Shown here: one piece after another, positions 1-8,520 of the stretch
Position numbering within the stretch: the stretch's first letter is position 1
Layout: every line of letters starts with the position of its first letter
Source: Bradyrhizobium sp. CSS354
GTDB taxonomy: Bacteria; Pseudomonadota; Alphaproteobacteria; Rhizobiales; Xanthobacteraceae
Assembly: GCF_029051725.1 (NCBI RefSeq)
Contig: NZ_JAACFU010000032.1
Location: 1 to 43,321 of the forward strand
Direction: 5' to 3'
DNA: 43,321 nt
The notes under the pieces: generated by a model
What the model was told of the DNA's origin: nothing
The model's input: the letters and a program-made list of their open reading frames with translations, nothing else
The model's database searches: none
Program-made: the position numbers and the translations under genes

Positions 1-150
1 CCTCCCCACCCTCCCCCACAAGGGGGGAGGGAGCGAGAGAGTTTCGCCTCCCTTACGTCGGGAGCCGCACAGTGTAAGGGTCGGTCTCGATTTCCTGCAA
101 CGCGGACGCTCTGTCCGTTCCCTCCCCCCTTGTGGGGGAGGGTCAGGGAG
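1..150. repeat. Palindromic repeat element with 25-bp inverted arms
   Basis: Bases 8-32 and 119-143 are perfect reverse complements over 25 bases, and each arm is itself almost a palindrome (CCCTCCCCCACAAGGGGGG and its complement). The 86-base centre has no reading frame I can support. The design matches the short intergenic palindromic repeats scattered through Bradyrhizobium chromosomes. The element may start just outside the window. I see no coding sequence in the remaining bases up to 344, only the leader of the histidine kinase gene. Confidence 0.7.
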
Positions 151-344
151 GGGGGTACCACGGGGTGCTCTCTCGGTGAGCCCGACGCAGCGCAGCTTTT
201 GGGGCAGCACACCGGGTAACGACAACCACAGTTCCCGCGCCCGCACGGCATTTCGCTGTCGCCTGCGACGGTCCAACGCGCTAGATTTACAGGGAAAATG
301 AGATCGGGCGCGGCCAGCGCGCGCCCCGGGAGAAGCACGCTCGC

Positions 345-3300
345 ATGCTGCACGATTGGGGCGTGATCGCCGCCGCCTTCGGCTATATCGGCTTTCTGTT
401 CCTGGTGGCGAGCCATGGCGACCGCCGCTCGCCGGCTGGGCGCGGCCGCGCCTCGGGGCTGATCTATCCGCTGTCTCTGGCGATCTACTGCACTTCCTGG
501 ACCTTCTTCGGCTCGGTCGGCTTCGCCACTCGCACCTCCACCGACTTCCTCGCGATCTATGTCGGCCCGATCCTGATGATCGGGTTAGGGGCCGGCGTTC
601 TCCGCCGCGTGATCCAGCTCGCCAAGGCCCACAACATCACCTCGATCGCCGACTTCATCGGCGCGCGCTACGGCAAGAGCCAGGCGGTGGCGGCAACCGT
701 CGCGCTGATCGCGATCATCGGCTCGGTGCCCTACATCGCGCTCCAGCTCAAGGCGGTCGCCTCCTCGCTCGAAACCATCCTGAGCGAAGACCAGGCCTTC
801 TCCCACATTCCGATCGTCGGCGACGTGGCGCTGATGGTGACGCTGGCGATGGCGGCCTTCGCGGTGCTGTTCGGCACGCGGCAGACGGACGCCACCGAGC
901 ATCAGCACGGCCTGATGCTGGCGGTCGCGACCGAATCCATCATCAAGCTCGTCGCCTTCCTCGCCGCGGGCATCTTCGTCACGTTCTGGATGTTCTCGCC
1001 GCACGAGCTGATCGAGCGCGCGATGAAGACACCGGAGGCGGTCCGCGCCATCAACTATTCGCCCTCGATCGGTAACTTCCTGACCATGACGCTGCTGTCG
1101 CTATGCGCGATCATGCTGCTGCCGCGCCAGTTCCACGTCAGCGTGGTGGAGAATTCCTCGGACGCCGAGGTCGGCCGCGCGCGCTGGCTGTTTCCGCTCT
1201 ATCTCGTCGCCATCAATCTGTTCGTGATCCCGATCGCGCTCGCCGGCCTCGTCAGCTTCCCGTTCGGCGCCGCCGATCCGGATATGTACGTGCTGGCGCT
1301 GCCGATGGAGGGCGGCGCGGATCTGCTCAGCGTCGCCGTCTTCGTCGGTGGCCTGTCGGCGGCGACCGCGATGGTGATCGTCGAATGCGTCGCGCTCTCC
1401 ATCATGGTCTCGAACGATCTCGTGGTGCCCCTGGTGCTGCAACGACGGCCCGAAGGGCGAACCGGCGGGGCCGATTTCAGCGACTTCCTGTTGCGCTCGC
1501 GCCGGCTCGCGATCTTCGCCATCATGGTGATGGCCTATTTCTACTACCGCGCGCTCGGCAACACCCAGCTCGCGGCGATCGGCCTGCTGTCTTTTGCAGC
1601 AATCGCCCAGCTTGCACCAAGCTTCTTCGGCGGACTGCTGTGGCGGCGCGCGACCGCGCGCGGCGCGATCGGCGGCATGCTGGTCGGGTTCGCGGTGTGG
1701 CTCTACACGCTGTTCATCCCGAGCTTCATGGATACTTCGACGGCGGGCATCCTGCTGCTCCAGCACGGCCCGTTCGGGATCGAGGCGCTCCGACCGCAGG
1801 CGCTGTTCGGCGCCGATTTGCCGCCGCTGATGCACGGGGTCGTCTGGTCGCTGGCGCTCAACATCCTCACCTACGTGCTGCTGTCGCTGGCGCGCCGGCC
1901 CTCGTCGATCGAGCTGGTGCAGGCCGATCTGTTCGTCCCCAACACCCTCGCGCCGATCTCCCCGAACTTCCGGCGCTGGCGCACCACCGTCACGGTGCAG
2001 GACATCCAGACCACGGTGGCGCAATATCTCGGGCCTGACCGCGCGCGACATTCGTTCGAGGCATTCTCCGCGCGGCGCAATGTGCGGCTGGAGTCCGGGG
2101 CGCCCGCCGATTTCGAGCTGCTGCAGCACGCCGAGCACCTGATCGCCTCCTCGATCGGTGCGGCCTCTTCGCGTCTCGTGATGTCGCTGCTGCTGCGCAA
2201 ACGAACGGTATCGGCGAAGGCTGCGCTCAAGCTGCTCGACGATTCCCATGCGGCGCTGCATTTCAACCGCGAGATTCTCCAGACCGCGCTCAACCATGTG
2301 CGCCAGGGCATCGCGGTGTTCGATGCCGATCTGCAACTGATCTGCTCCAACCGGCAGTTCGGCGATCTCCTCAACGTTCCCCCGCATTTCATCCAGTTCG
2401 GCACGCCGCTGCGTGAAATCCTGGAATTCATGGGCGTGAGCGAGCCGGCCGATCCGACCGAGCGCGAGGCCATGCTGGAGCGCCGGCTGGTGGCTTACAC
2501 CACCGACGGCGAGCCTTATCTCGAGCGCCTGCCCGACCGCCACATGGTGATCGAGATCTTGACTAACCGCATGCCCGGCGGCGGATTCGTCATCACCTTC
2601 ACCGACGTCACGCCCAGTTTCGAGGCGGCCGAAGCGCTGGAGCGCGCCAATGCGACGCTGGAAAAACGGGTGCGCGACCGCACCGAGGAGCTGACCCGGC
2701 TGAATTCCGAGCTGGCACTGGCCAAGAGCGCGGCCGAAGACGCCAGCATCTCCAAGACGCGCTTTCTCGCCGCCGCCAGCCACGACATTCTCCAGCCGCT
2801 GAACGCGGCGCGGCTCTATGTCACGAGCCTGGTCGAGCGCCAGCACAGCGGCGAGGAGACGCGACTGGTCGAGAACATCGACGAATCGCTTCAGGCGATC
2901 GAGGAGATCCTCGGCGCGCTGCTCGACATCTCCAGGCTCGACGCCGGCGCGATGACGACCTCGATCTCGAGCTTCAAGATGGCCGATCTGATGCGCTCGC
3001 TGGAGATCGAGTTCGCGCCGATCGCACGCGCCAAGAATCTGGCGCTCGTCTTCGTGCCGTGCTCGCTGCCCGTCGAATCGGATCGTCTCCTGCTGCGGCG
3101 GCTGCTGCAGAACCTGATCTCCAACGCGATCAAGTATACCCCGCGCGGACGCGTGCTGGTCGGTTGCCGCCGCCGCGGCGCCTCGCTCAAGATCTGCGTC
3201 TACGACACCGGCGTCGGCATCCCGACGGTCAAGCGCGGCGAGATCTTCAAGGAATTCCACCGCCTTGAGCAGGGCGCGCGGATCGCCCGCGGCCTCGGCC

Positions 3301-3854
3301 TTGGCCTGTCGATCGTCGAGCGGCTGGCGCGCGTGCTCAAGCACGGCATCGCCATCGATTCCAATGTCGGCGGCGGCTCGGTGTTTTCCGTGACGGTGCC
3401 GACGGCCAAGGCGATCACCCACACCGCGGCCGTGACCAGTGCGACGCCGCTCGCACGCACCTCGATCTCGGGGACCCTGATCGTCTGCATCGAGAACGAT
3501 GCCGCGATCCTCGACGGCATGCGCACGCTGCTGAAGGCGTGGGACGCCGAAGTGATCGCGGTAGCCGATCCCGAGGGCGCGATCGCCGCGATCGAAACTG
3601 CCGGCCGCCGCGTGACCGGCCTGCTGGTCGACTACCATCTCGACCGCGGCAACGGCATCGCCGCGATCCGCGACATCCGCCGCCGCTTCGGTGACGGCAT
3701 CCCCGCGATCCTGATCACTGCCGACCGCAGCCCCGCCGTGCAAATGGCTGCGCGCGACGAAAAGGTCGCGGTGCTCAACAAGCCGGTCAAGCCGGCTTCG
3801 CTCCGCGCCCTGCTCGGCCAGTGGCGCACGCAGCAGATGGTGGCGGCGGAGTAG
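345..3854 (+). CDS. Symporter-linked hybrid histidine kinase (SSS-STAC-PAS-HisKA-HATPase-REC), CrbS/MxtR-like
   Basis: Inner-membrane sensor of 1169 residues. Residues about 5-480 form a sodium/solute symporter-like block of some 13 membrane segments. A STAC-type linker follows (about 540-640), then a PAS domain (about 650-760), a short coiled coil, and a HisKA domain with the phosphoacceptor His813 in the variant H-box HDILQPLNA. A HATPase domain (NLISNAIKYTP, then GLGLGLSIV) and a C-terminal receiver domain with Asp1096 (LLVDYHLD) complete the protein. This order is that of CrbS/MxtR kinases, which in Vibrio and Pseudomonas control acetate use with a LuxR-type partner. A matching regulator lies 2 kb away at 5855-6526. 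The ligand here is inferred. The ATG at 345 opens directly into the first membrane segment. Confidence 0.9.
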   Translation: MLHDWGVIAAAFGYIGFLFLVASHGDRRSPAGRGRASGLIYPLSLAIYCTSWTFFGSVGFATRTSTDFLAIYVGPILMIGLGAGVLRRVIQLAKAHNITSIADFIGARYGKSQAVAATVALIAIIGSVPYIALQLKAVASSLETILSEDQAFSHIPIVGDVALMVTLAMAAFAVLFGTRQTDATEHQHGLMLAVATESIIKLVAFLAAGIFVTFWMFSPHELIERAMKTPEAVRAINYSPSIGNFLTMTLLSLCAIMLLPRQFHVSVVENSSDAEVGRARWLFPLYLVAINLFVIPIALAGLVSFPFGAADPDMYVLALPMEGGADLLSVAVFVGGLSAATAMVIVECVALSIMVSNDLVVPLVLQRRPEGRTGGADFSDFLLRSRRLAIFAIMVMAYFYYRALGNTQLAAIGLLSFAAIAQLAPSFFGGLLWRRATARGAIGGMLVGFAVWLYTLFIPSFMDTSTAGILLLQHGPFGIEALRPQALFGADLPPLMHGVVWSLALNILTYVLLSLARRPSSIELVQADLFVPNTLAPISPNFRRWRTTVTVQDIQTTVAQYLGPDRARHSFEAFSARRNVRLESGAPADFELLQHAEHLIASSIGAASSRLVMSLLLRKRTVSAKAALKLLDDSHAALHFNREILQTALNHVRQGIAVFDADLQLICSNRQFGDLLNVPPHFIQFGTPLREILEFMGVSEPADPTEREAMLERRLVAYTTDGEPYLERLPDRHMVIEILTNRMPGGGFVITFTDVTPSFEAAEALERANATLEKRVRDRTEELTRLNSELALAKSAAEDASISKTRFLAAASHDILQPLNAARLYVTSLVERQHSGEETRLVENIDESLQAIEEILGALLDISRLDAGAMTTSISSFKMADLMRSLEIEFAPIARAKNLALVFVPCSLPVESDRLLLRRLLQNLISNAIKYTPRGRVLVGCRRRGASLKICVYDTGVGIPTVKRGEIFKEFHRLEQGARIARGLGLGLSIVERLARVLKHGIAIDSNVGGGSVFSVTVPTAKAITHTAAVTSATPLARTSISGTLIVCIENDAAILDGMRTLLKAWDAEVIAVADPEGAIAAIETAGRRVTGLLVDYHLDRGNGIAAIRDIRRRFGDGIPAILITADRSPAVQMAARDEKVAVLNKPVKPASLRALLGQWRTQQMVAAE

Positions 3855-3858
3855 CGGG

Positions 3859-4890
3859 TCAGGCGCCGCCGTCGGCGTCGATGACGGCCTTGGCAAAGGC
3901 TTGTGGTGCTTCCTGCGGCAGATTGTGGCCGATGCCACCGGTAATCAGGCGAAACTCGTAGCGGCCCGAGAACTTTTTGGCATAGGCGCTCGGGTCGGGA
4001 TGCGGGGCGCCGTTGGCGTCGCCTTCCATCGTGATGGTCGGCACGTCGATGACCGGACCCGCGGCGAGCTTCTTTTCGAGATGTTCGTACTTCACTTCGC
4101 CCTGGGCAAGCCCGAGCCGCCAGCGGTAATTGTGAATGGTGATCGCGACGTGATCCTTGTTGTCCAGCGCCGCCGCGCTGCGGTCGAAGGTGGCGTCGTC
4201 GAACTTCCACTGCGGCGAGGCCAGCTTCCAGATCAGTTTTGCGAAATCATGCGTGTACTTCTCGTATCCGGCGCGGCCGCGCTCGGTCGAGAAATAGAAC
4301 TGGTACCACCAGAGCAGCTCGGCCGACGGCGGCAGCGGTGCATTGCCCGCGGCCTGACTGGATATCAGATAGCCGCTGACCGACACCAGCGCGCGGCAGC
4401 GCTCCGGCCACAGCGCAGCGATGATGTCGGCGGTGCGCGCGCCCCAATCGAAACCGGCGACGACCGCCTTCTTGATGTCGAGCTTGTCCATCAGCGCGAT
4501 GATGTCGGCGGCCATTGCTGCCGGCTCGCCGTTGCGCGGCGTTTCGTCGGAGAGGAAGTGCGTCGAGCCGTAGCCACGCAGGTAGGGGATGATGACGCGA
4601 TAGCCGGCCTTCGCCAGGATCGGCGCGACGTCGACGAAGGCGTGAATGTCGTAGGGCCAGCCGTGCAGCAGGATCGCTACGGGACCGTTCGCAGGACCGG
4701 CTTCCGCGTAGCCGACGTTGAGGACGCCGGCATCGATCTGCTTGATCGCGCCGAATGAGGCGTTCGTTGCGGAATAGCGCGGCGCTTCCGATTCGGCGCG
4801 GGCGAGGCCGATCACGCCGAGGCCGGCGGCGACAGTTCCTGCGGCGACGCCAAAGAACTGGCGGCGGTGCTGGTCAATGCTCTGTGTCAT
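3859..4890 (-). CDS. Tat-exported alpha/beta hydrolase, epoxide hydrolase/dehalogenase type
   Basis: A 343-residue alpha/beta-fold hydrolase. The N-terminus carries a twin-arginine signal (Arg9-Arg10 in HRRQFFG, then a hydrophobic stretch ending near ALA-RA), so periplasmic location is predicted. The oxyanion motif is HGWP (about residue 76). The nucleophile elbow reads GFDWGA with Asp148 rather than Ser, which places it with the Asp-nucleophile epoxide hydrolases and haloalkane dehalogenases. The likely catalytic His is in GGIGHNLPQE near the C-terminus. The ATG at 4890 is chosen because GGGAGCA lies just upstream and the Tat motif follows directly; the frame is open further upstream but only through non-coding-looking sequence. 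It is convergent with the kinase gene, 4 bases apart. The substrate is unknown. Confidence 0.85.
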   Translation of the reverse strand: MTQSIDQHRRQFFGVAAGTVAAGLGVIGLARAESEAPRYSATNASFGAIKQIDAGVLNVGYAEAGPANGPVAILLHGWPYDIHAFVDVAPILAKAGYRVIIPYLRGYGSTHFLSDETPRNGEPAAMAADIIALMDKLDIKKAVVAGFDWGARTADIIAALWPERCRALVSVSGYLISSQAAGNAPLPPSAELLWWYQFYFSTERGRAGYEKYTHDFAKLIWKLASPQWKFDDATFDRSAAALDNKDHVAITIHNYRWRLGLAQGEVKYEHLEKKLAAGPVIDVPTITMEGDANGAPHPDPSAYAKKFSGRYEFRLITGGIGHNLPQEAPQAFAKAVIDADGGA

Positions 4891-5047
4891 GGTGCTGCTC
4901 CCTTGTTGATCGGCCATGCACTGACTAGCAGCGGCGACCGCGAGACACCCGTTTGGAGTTGTGAGAAGTTGTGAGGTTCCGGTTCCAGCATCTGCGGCCC
5001 GATCGCCGGGACACGAGAACGGAGTGTGGCGCACGTTCTCTCCACAT

Positions 5048-5128
5048 CGTCATTGCGAGCGTAGCGAAGCAATCCAGAATCCCTCCGCGGCGGCAGACTG
5101 GATTGCTTCGCTGCGCTCGCAATGACGG
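5048..5128. repeat. CGTCATTGCGAGC-type inverted repeat
   Basis: The arm at 5048-5077 (CGTCATTGCGAGCGTAGCGA onward) is repeated in reverse complement at 5098-5128, with one or two mismatches and a 20-base centre. As RNA it would form a hairpin of about 30 bp. This is a common intergenic palindrome type in Bradyrhizobium and relatives. It has no T-run to make it a terminator. Confidence 0.8.
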
Positions 5129-5230
5129 AGTATGAGGCGGCAGCGCCACTCTTCCAGCTCGCATTTTTGAATCCGGACACGCCTTCGCGTCTCGCGGCGC
5201 AATTCGCCCGAGCTTTGCTTCGTCACTCCA

Positions 5231-5361
5231 CCCTCTTGTCCAAGAGGGCGCAGGGAAGGCCGGGTGCCGGCTGGCACCCGCGGTCCGCTGCGCGAAAAGC
5301 ACACGCAGGAAAACCGCACAGCAGCATACAGGTGTAGCCAATCACTCGGCCTTCCCTGCGC
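5231..5361. repeat. Cluster of nested hairpins closed by a 15-bp inverted repeat
   Basis: GCGCAGGGAAGGCCG (5248-5262) is exactly complementary to CGGCCTTCCCTGCGC (5347-5361). At or inside its left end lie two tight hairpins: CCCTCTTG-TC-CAAGAGGG (5231-5248) and GGGTGCC-GGCT-GGCACCC (5262-5279). Further small hairpins follow outside it: ACGGC-TTAT-GCCGT (5371-5384) and GCCGT-ACGC-ACGGC (5517-5530). Such dense perfect pairing is not expected by chance. It fits either a multicopy palindromic element or a structured RNA; nothing here decides between them. Confidence 0.65.
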
Positions 5362-5854
5362 GATGGTTGGACGGCTTATGCCGTGCTCTCCCGGGAGCCG
5401 AGTTCCTGCTGGCCTCCCTCGTCCTCGCGAAATTCACCGGCACCGCGCCGGTTGACGCAGATGCCGCATCCGCAAGAGCTTGACCGTAGCAACGACGGCC
5501 AGGACCACACGGTTTTGCCGTACGCACGGCCCGCCATTTCGCCGCAGTTTTCCCAGCCTGTCGACGGAGCCGGAAACTTACAGACGAGACGAAGCCTAGC
5601 AGCGCCGCTCGGAACGAAGCCTTGGGCTCACGGAGAGCAATCCGCCCTGCCCACGCCTCTCGCACCCGAACGCTGCCGCGTCCACCGCAAGCCCGGCTCG
5701 CGAACGTGACGACCACAAGATCGCCCCTCAAGGATGAGCCGGGATAGGTGACACATACGCCATTTCCGAATTTCGGTAAAGTGGAATATTTTTGCGCGCG
5801 CGGATTGACAGAGGGGCGACACAGGCGCGGTCGCGTAGCTCGCCCGCTAGGGAC

Positions 5855-6526
5855 TCACCCCGTCGGGGTGCCCTGCTTCCACTGGCCGCCGGCGATCTTT
5901 GCGGCGGCGATCACGGCTTGGGTCCGGCTTTCGACGCCGAGCTTTTGCAGGATCGCCGAGACATGCGCCTTGATGGTGGCCTCGGAGACGCCGAGCTCAT
6001 AGGCGATCTGCTTGTTGAGCAATCCCTCCGACAGCATCATCAGAACCCGGACCTGCTGCGGCGTCAGCGTCACCAGCCGATCGCGCAGGCGCGTCATGTC
6101 GGGGTCGGCGACCGCCGACAGATCAGTGTCGGCGGGAACCCAGACCTCGCCCTCCATCACCTTGAGGATGGCGTCGCGCAGGGTCTCGACGCCGAAGCGC
6201 TTCGGAATGAAACCGGAAGCGCCGAAATCCAGCGAACGGCGGATCGTGGCGCTGTCGTCGGAGGCGGAGACGATCACCACCGGGATCGCCGGATATTGCG
6301 CGCGCAGATAGATCAGGCCTGAAAAGCCGGAGATCCCGGGCATCGAGAGGTCGAGCAGGATCAGGTCGACGTCGGAGGTCTGTTCCAAAAGCTTGGTCAG
6401 ATCCTCAAACGATCCAGCCTCGTCGATCCTGGCCGAGCTCAGGACGCCCGCCACCGCCTGCCGCAGCGCGTCGCGGAACAGCGGGTGGTCATCGGCAATG
6501 ACGAGATGGGTCGAGGGAGCGTTCAT
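5855..6526 (-). CDS. LuxR/NarL-family response regulator, CrbR/ErdR-like
   Basis: A cytoplasmic DNA-binding regulator of 223 residues. The receiver domain (about 1-125) has the acidic pair Asp12-Asp13, the phosphoacceptor Asp59 in LILLDLSMPG and a conserved lysine in GFIPKR. A LuxR-type helix-turn-helix follows at about 150-215 (LTPQQVRVLMMLSEGLLNKQIA, then SEATIKAHV). The ATG at 6526 is preceded by AAGAGAA at suitable spacing and starts directly in the receiver fold; an upstream extension to 6619 looks non-coding. The likely partner is the symporter-linked kinase at 345-3854, by family and proximity. It is divergent from the MHS transporter, with a TTACC-N5-GGTAA dyad between them. Confidence 0.88.
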   Translation of the reverse strand: MNAPSTHLVIADDHPLFRDALRQAVAGVLSSARIDEAGSFEDLTKLLEQTSDVDLILLDLSMPGISGFSGLIYLRAQYPAIPVVIVSASDDSATIRRSLDFGASGFIPKRFGVETLRDAILKVMEGEVWVPADTDLSAVADPDMTRLRDRLVTLTPQQVRVLMMLSEGLLNKQIAYELGVSEATIKAHVSAILQKLGVESRTQAVIAAAKIAGGQWKQGTPTG

Positions 6527-6831
6527 CGTTCTCTTGCTGGCAATCGCACCGGGCCAGTAAGCCGGCGCAGGCCCTTGGGTCAATTCTTTCCCGACCAGCC
6601 GTGGCATGCAAGTGGACATTATCCCTTTGCGGCAACGGGGTTAATCCACAGGCCGGCACTATGTTGCCGAATGGAACGCCCGCGGCGTCAGGCGAGCGTC
6701 AGTGCGAAAGGCCGAAAGTCGTATTGGGGCGGGTTTCACGCCAATGTTACCTTGGGGGTAAGGCTTGGGTTGATCCGGCATGGCCGGGCATCCAGGGCGC
6801 GAGGAAACGATTTTTCGGGGAGCGACTCAAC
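6527..6831. other. Divergent promoter region between response regulator and transporter
   Basis: These 305 bases separate two divergent starts. The frame of the transporter remains open into this region, but the sequence there does not read like protein and the SD-like GGGGAGCG sits just before the ATG at 6832. Apart from the dyad at 6747-6761 I see no further clear element. Confidence 0.5.
6747..6761. promoter_or_regulatory. Candidate operator TTACC-N5-GGTAA
   Basis: TTACC (6747-6751) and GGTAA (6757-6761) form a perfect 5-bp dyad with a 5-base spacer, 71 bases upstream of the transporter start and within the intergenic region shared with the LuxR-type regulator. NarL/FixJ-family regulators bind paired half-sites of about this size, so binding by the adjacent regulator is a reasonable inference. 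Confidence 0.4.
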
Positions 6832-8496
6832 ATGTCGACAATGGCTGTGTCTCAAGCAGGCGCGGGAGGGATGACGAAGGACGAACGGTTCGTCATTCTC
6901 GCCTCCTCGCTCGGTACCGTTTTCGAGTGGTACGATTTCTATCTCTACGGTTCGCTGGCCGGCATCATCGGCGCGCAGTTCTTCTCGGCCTATCCGCCGG
7001 CAACCCGCGACATCTTCGCGCTGCTGGCCTTCGCCGCGGGCTTCCTGGTGCGCCCCTTCGGCGCGATCGTGTTCGGCCGTGTCGGCGACATCGTCGGTCG
7101 CAAATACACCTTCCTCGTCACCATCCTGATCATGGGTCTGTCGACCTTCATCGTCGGCCTGCTGCCCAACGCGGCGACCATCGGCATCGCGGCCCCGATC
7201 ATCCTGATCGCGCTGCGTCTCGCCCAGGGCCTGGCGCTCGGCGGTGAGTATGGCGGTGCGGCGACCTACGTCGCGGAGCATGCCCCGAACGGCAAGCGCG
7301 GCTACTACACCTCCTTCATCCAGACCACGGCGACGCTCGGACTGTTCCTGTCGCTGCTGGTGATCCTGTTCACGCGCTCCGCGCTCGGCGAACCCGACTT
7401 CGCGGCCTGGGGCTGGCGCATTCCGTTCCTGGTCTCGGTGCTGCTGCTCGGCGTCTCGGTCTGGATCCGGCTTCGCCTCAACGAATCCCCGATCTTCCAG
7501 AAGATGAAGGACGAGGGGAAGAGCTCGAAGGCCCCGCTGACGGAAGCCTTCGGCAACTGGCAGAACGGCAAGCTCGTGCTGCTGGCGCTGCTTGGCGGCG
7601 TGATGGGCCAGGGCGTGGTCTGGTACACCGGCCAGTTCTACGCGCTGTTCTTCCTGCAATCGATCCTCAAGGTCGACGGCTACACCGCCAACCTGCTGAT
7701 CGCCTGGTCGCTCCTGCTCGGGACCGGCTTCTTCATCGTGTTCGGCATGCTCTCCGACAAGATCGGCCGCAAGCCGATCATCCTCGGCGGCTGTCTGATC
7801 GCGGCGCTGACCTTCTTCCCGATCTTCAAGATGATCACCACCAACGCCAACCCGGCGCTGGAAAAGGCGATCGAGTCGGTCAAGGTCGACGTGGTGGCGG
7901 ATCCCGCAGGTTGCGGCGACCTGTTCAACCCGGTCGGCACCCGCGTCTTCACGTCGCCTTGCGACACCGCGCGTGCCTACCTGTCGCAGTCGTCGGTCAA
8001 GTACTCGACCACGCCGGGTGCGGCGGGCTCCGGCGTGAAGGTGGTGGTCAACGGCAAGGAAGTTCCCTACGCCAACGCGAAGGACGGCAATCCGGCGCTC
8101 CTCGCTGCCGCGCAGGCGGCCGGCTATCCGAAGCCCGGCGATGCAGGCATCGTGAAGATGGCGCATCCGTTCGACATCTTCCGTCCGCAGGTCGCTGCGG
8201 TTGTTGGGCTGCTATTCGTCCTGGTGCTCTTCGTCACCATGGTCTACGGCCCGATCGCCGCGATGCTGGTCGAACTGTTCCCGACCCGCATCCGCTACAC
8301 CTCGATGTCGCTGCCCTACCACATCGGTAACGGCTGGTTCGGCGGCCTGCTGCCGGCGACCGCCTTCGCCATCGTGGCCTCGACCGGCGATATCTATGCG
8401 GGCCTCTGGTATCCGGTCATCTTCGCATCGATTACCGTCGTGATCGGCTTGTTCTTCCTGCCGGAGACCAAGGACGTCGATATCAAGTCGAACTGA
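6832..8496 (+). CDS. MFS transporter, metabolite:H+ symporter (MHS) family
   Basis: A 554-residue inner-membrane protein with about 12 membrane segments. The loop motif GRVGDIVGRKYTF after the second segment and SDKIGRKP in the second half are typical of the MHS branch (shikimate, proline/betaine, dicarboxylate carriers). It is longer than the usual 430-450 residues because of an insert of about 110 residues (roughly 335-445) between two membrane segments of the second half. The insert contains two cysteines (AGCGD and TSPCDT) and reads as a hydrophilic external domain. The ATG at 6832 is chosen because GGGGAGCG lies 7-8 bases upstream. Its position next to the CrbR-like regulator suggests uptake of a small carboxylate, but the substrate cannot be read from sequence. 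Confidence 0.85.
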   Translation: MSTMAVSQAGAGGMTKDERFVILASSLGTVFEWYDFYLYGSLAGIIGAQFFSAYPPATRDIFALLAFAAGFLVRPFGAIVFGRVGDIVGRKYTFLVTILIMGLSTFIVGLLPNAATIGIAAPIILIALRLAQGLALGGEYGGAATYVAEHAPNGKRGYYTSFIQTTATLGLFLSLLVILFTRSALGEPDFAAWGWRIPFLVSVLLLGVSVWIRLRLNESPIFQKMKDEGKSSKAPLTEAFGNWQNGKLVLLALLGGVMGQGVVWYTGQFYALFFLQSILKVDGYTANLLIAWSLLLGTGFFIVFGMLSDKIGRKPIILGGCLIAALTFFPIFKMITTNANPALEKAIESVKVDVVADPAGCGDLFNPVGTRVFTSPCDTARAYLSQSSVKYSTTPGAAGSGVKVVVNGKEVPYANAKDGNPALLAAAQAAGYPKPGDAGIVKMAHPFDIFRPQVAAVVGLLFVLVLFVTMVYGPIAAMLVELFPTRIRYTSMSLPYHIGNGWFGGLLPATAFAIVASTGDIYAGLWYPVIFASITVVIGLFFLPETKDVDIKSN

Positions 8497-8520
8497 TCGA
8501 CGGCAGATCCGGATCAACAC

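Larger units (their letters stand above)
4891..5854. other. Long intergenic stretch made of repeat DNA, no supported gene
   Basis: About 960 bases lie between the hydrolase start and the end of the response regulator gene. Short open frames exist on both strands, but they overlap each other, lack convincing ribosome sites and run through inverted repeats, so I call none of them. The stretch holds a CGTCATTGCGAGC inverted repeat (5048-5128) and a cluster of hairpins enclosed by a 15-bp inverted repeat (5231-5361). A further 370 bases (to about 5745) resemble sequence I recall as recurring in Bradyrhizobium genomes. Confidence 0.6.

Noticed and set aside
1101..3938. A 945-codon open frame on the minus strand opposite the histidine kinase gene
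   Set aside because: It has Arg/His/Asp/Gln-rich composition typical of antisense shadow frames in G+C-rich DNA; the plus-strand frame shows complete kinase and receiver motifs.
5342..5731. Small open frames on both strands in the 5.1-5.8 kb region, some resembling frequently annotated short hypothetical proteins
   Set aside because: They overlap each other in different frames, run through inverted repeats and lack ribosome sites; they are better explained as spurious frames in a repeat element.
6601..6831. N-terminal extension of the MHS transporter by 77 residues
   Set aside because: The extension is not protein-like, contains the regulatory dyad, and a good ribosome site precedes the ATG at 6832.
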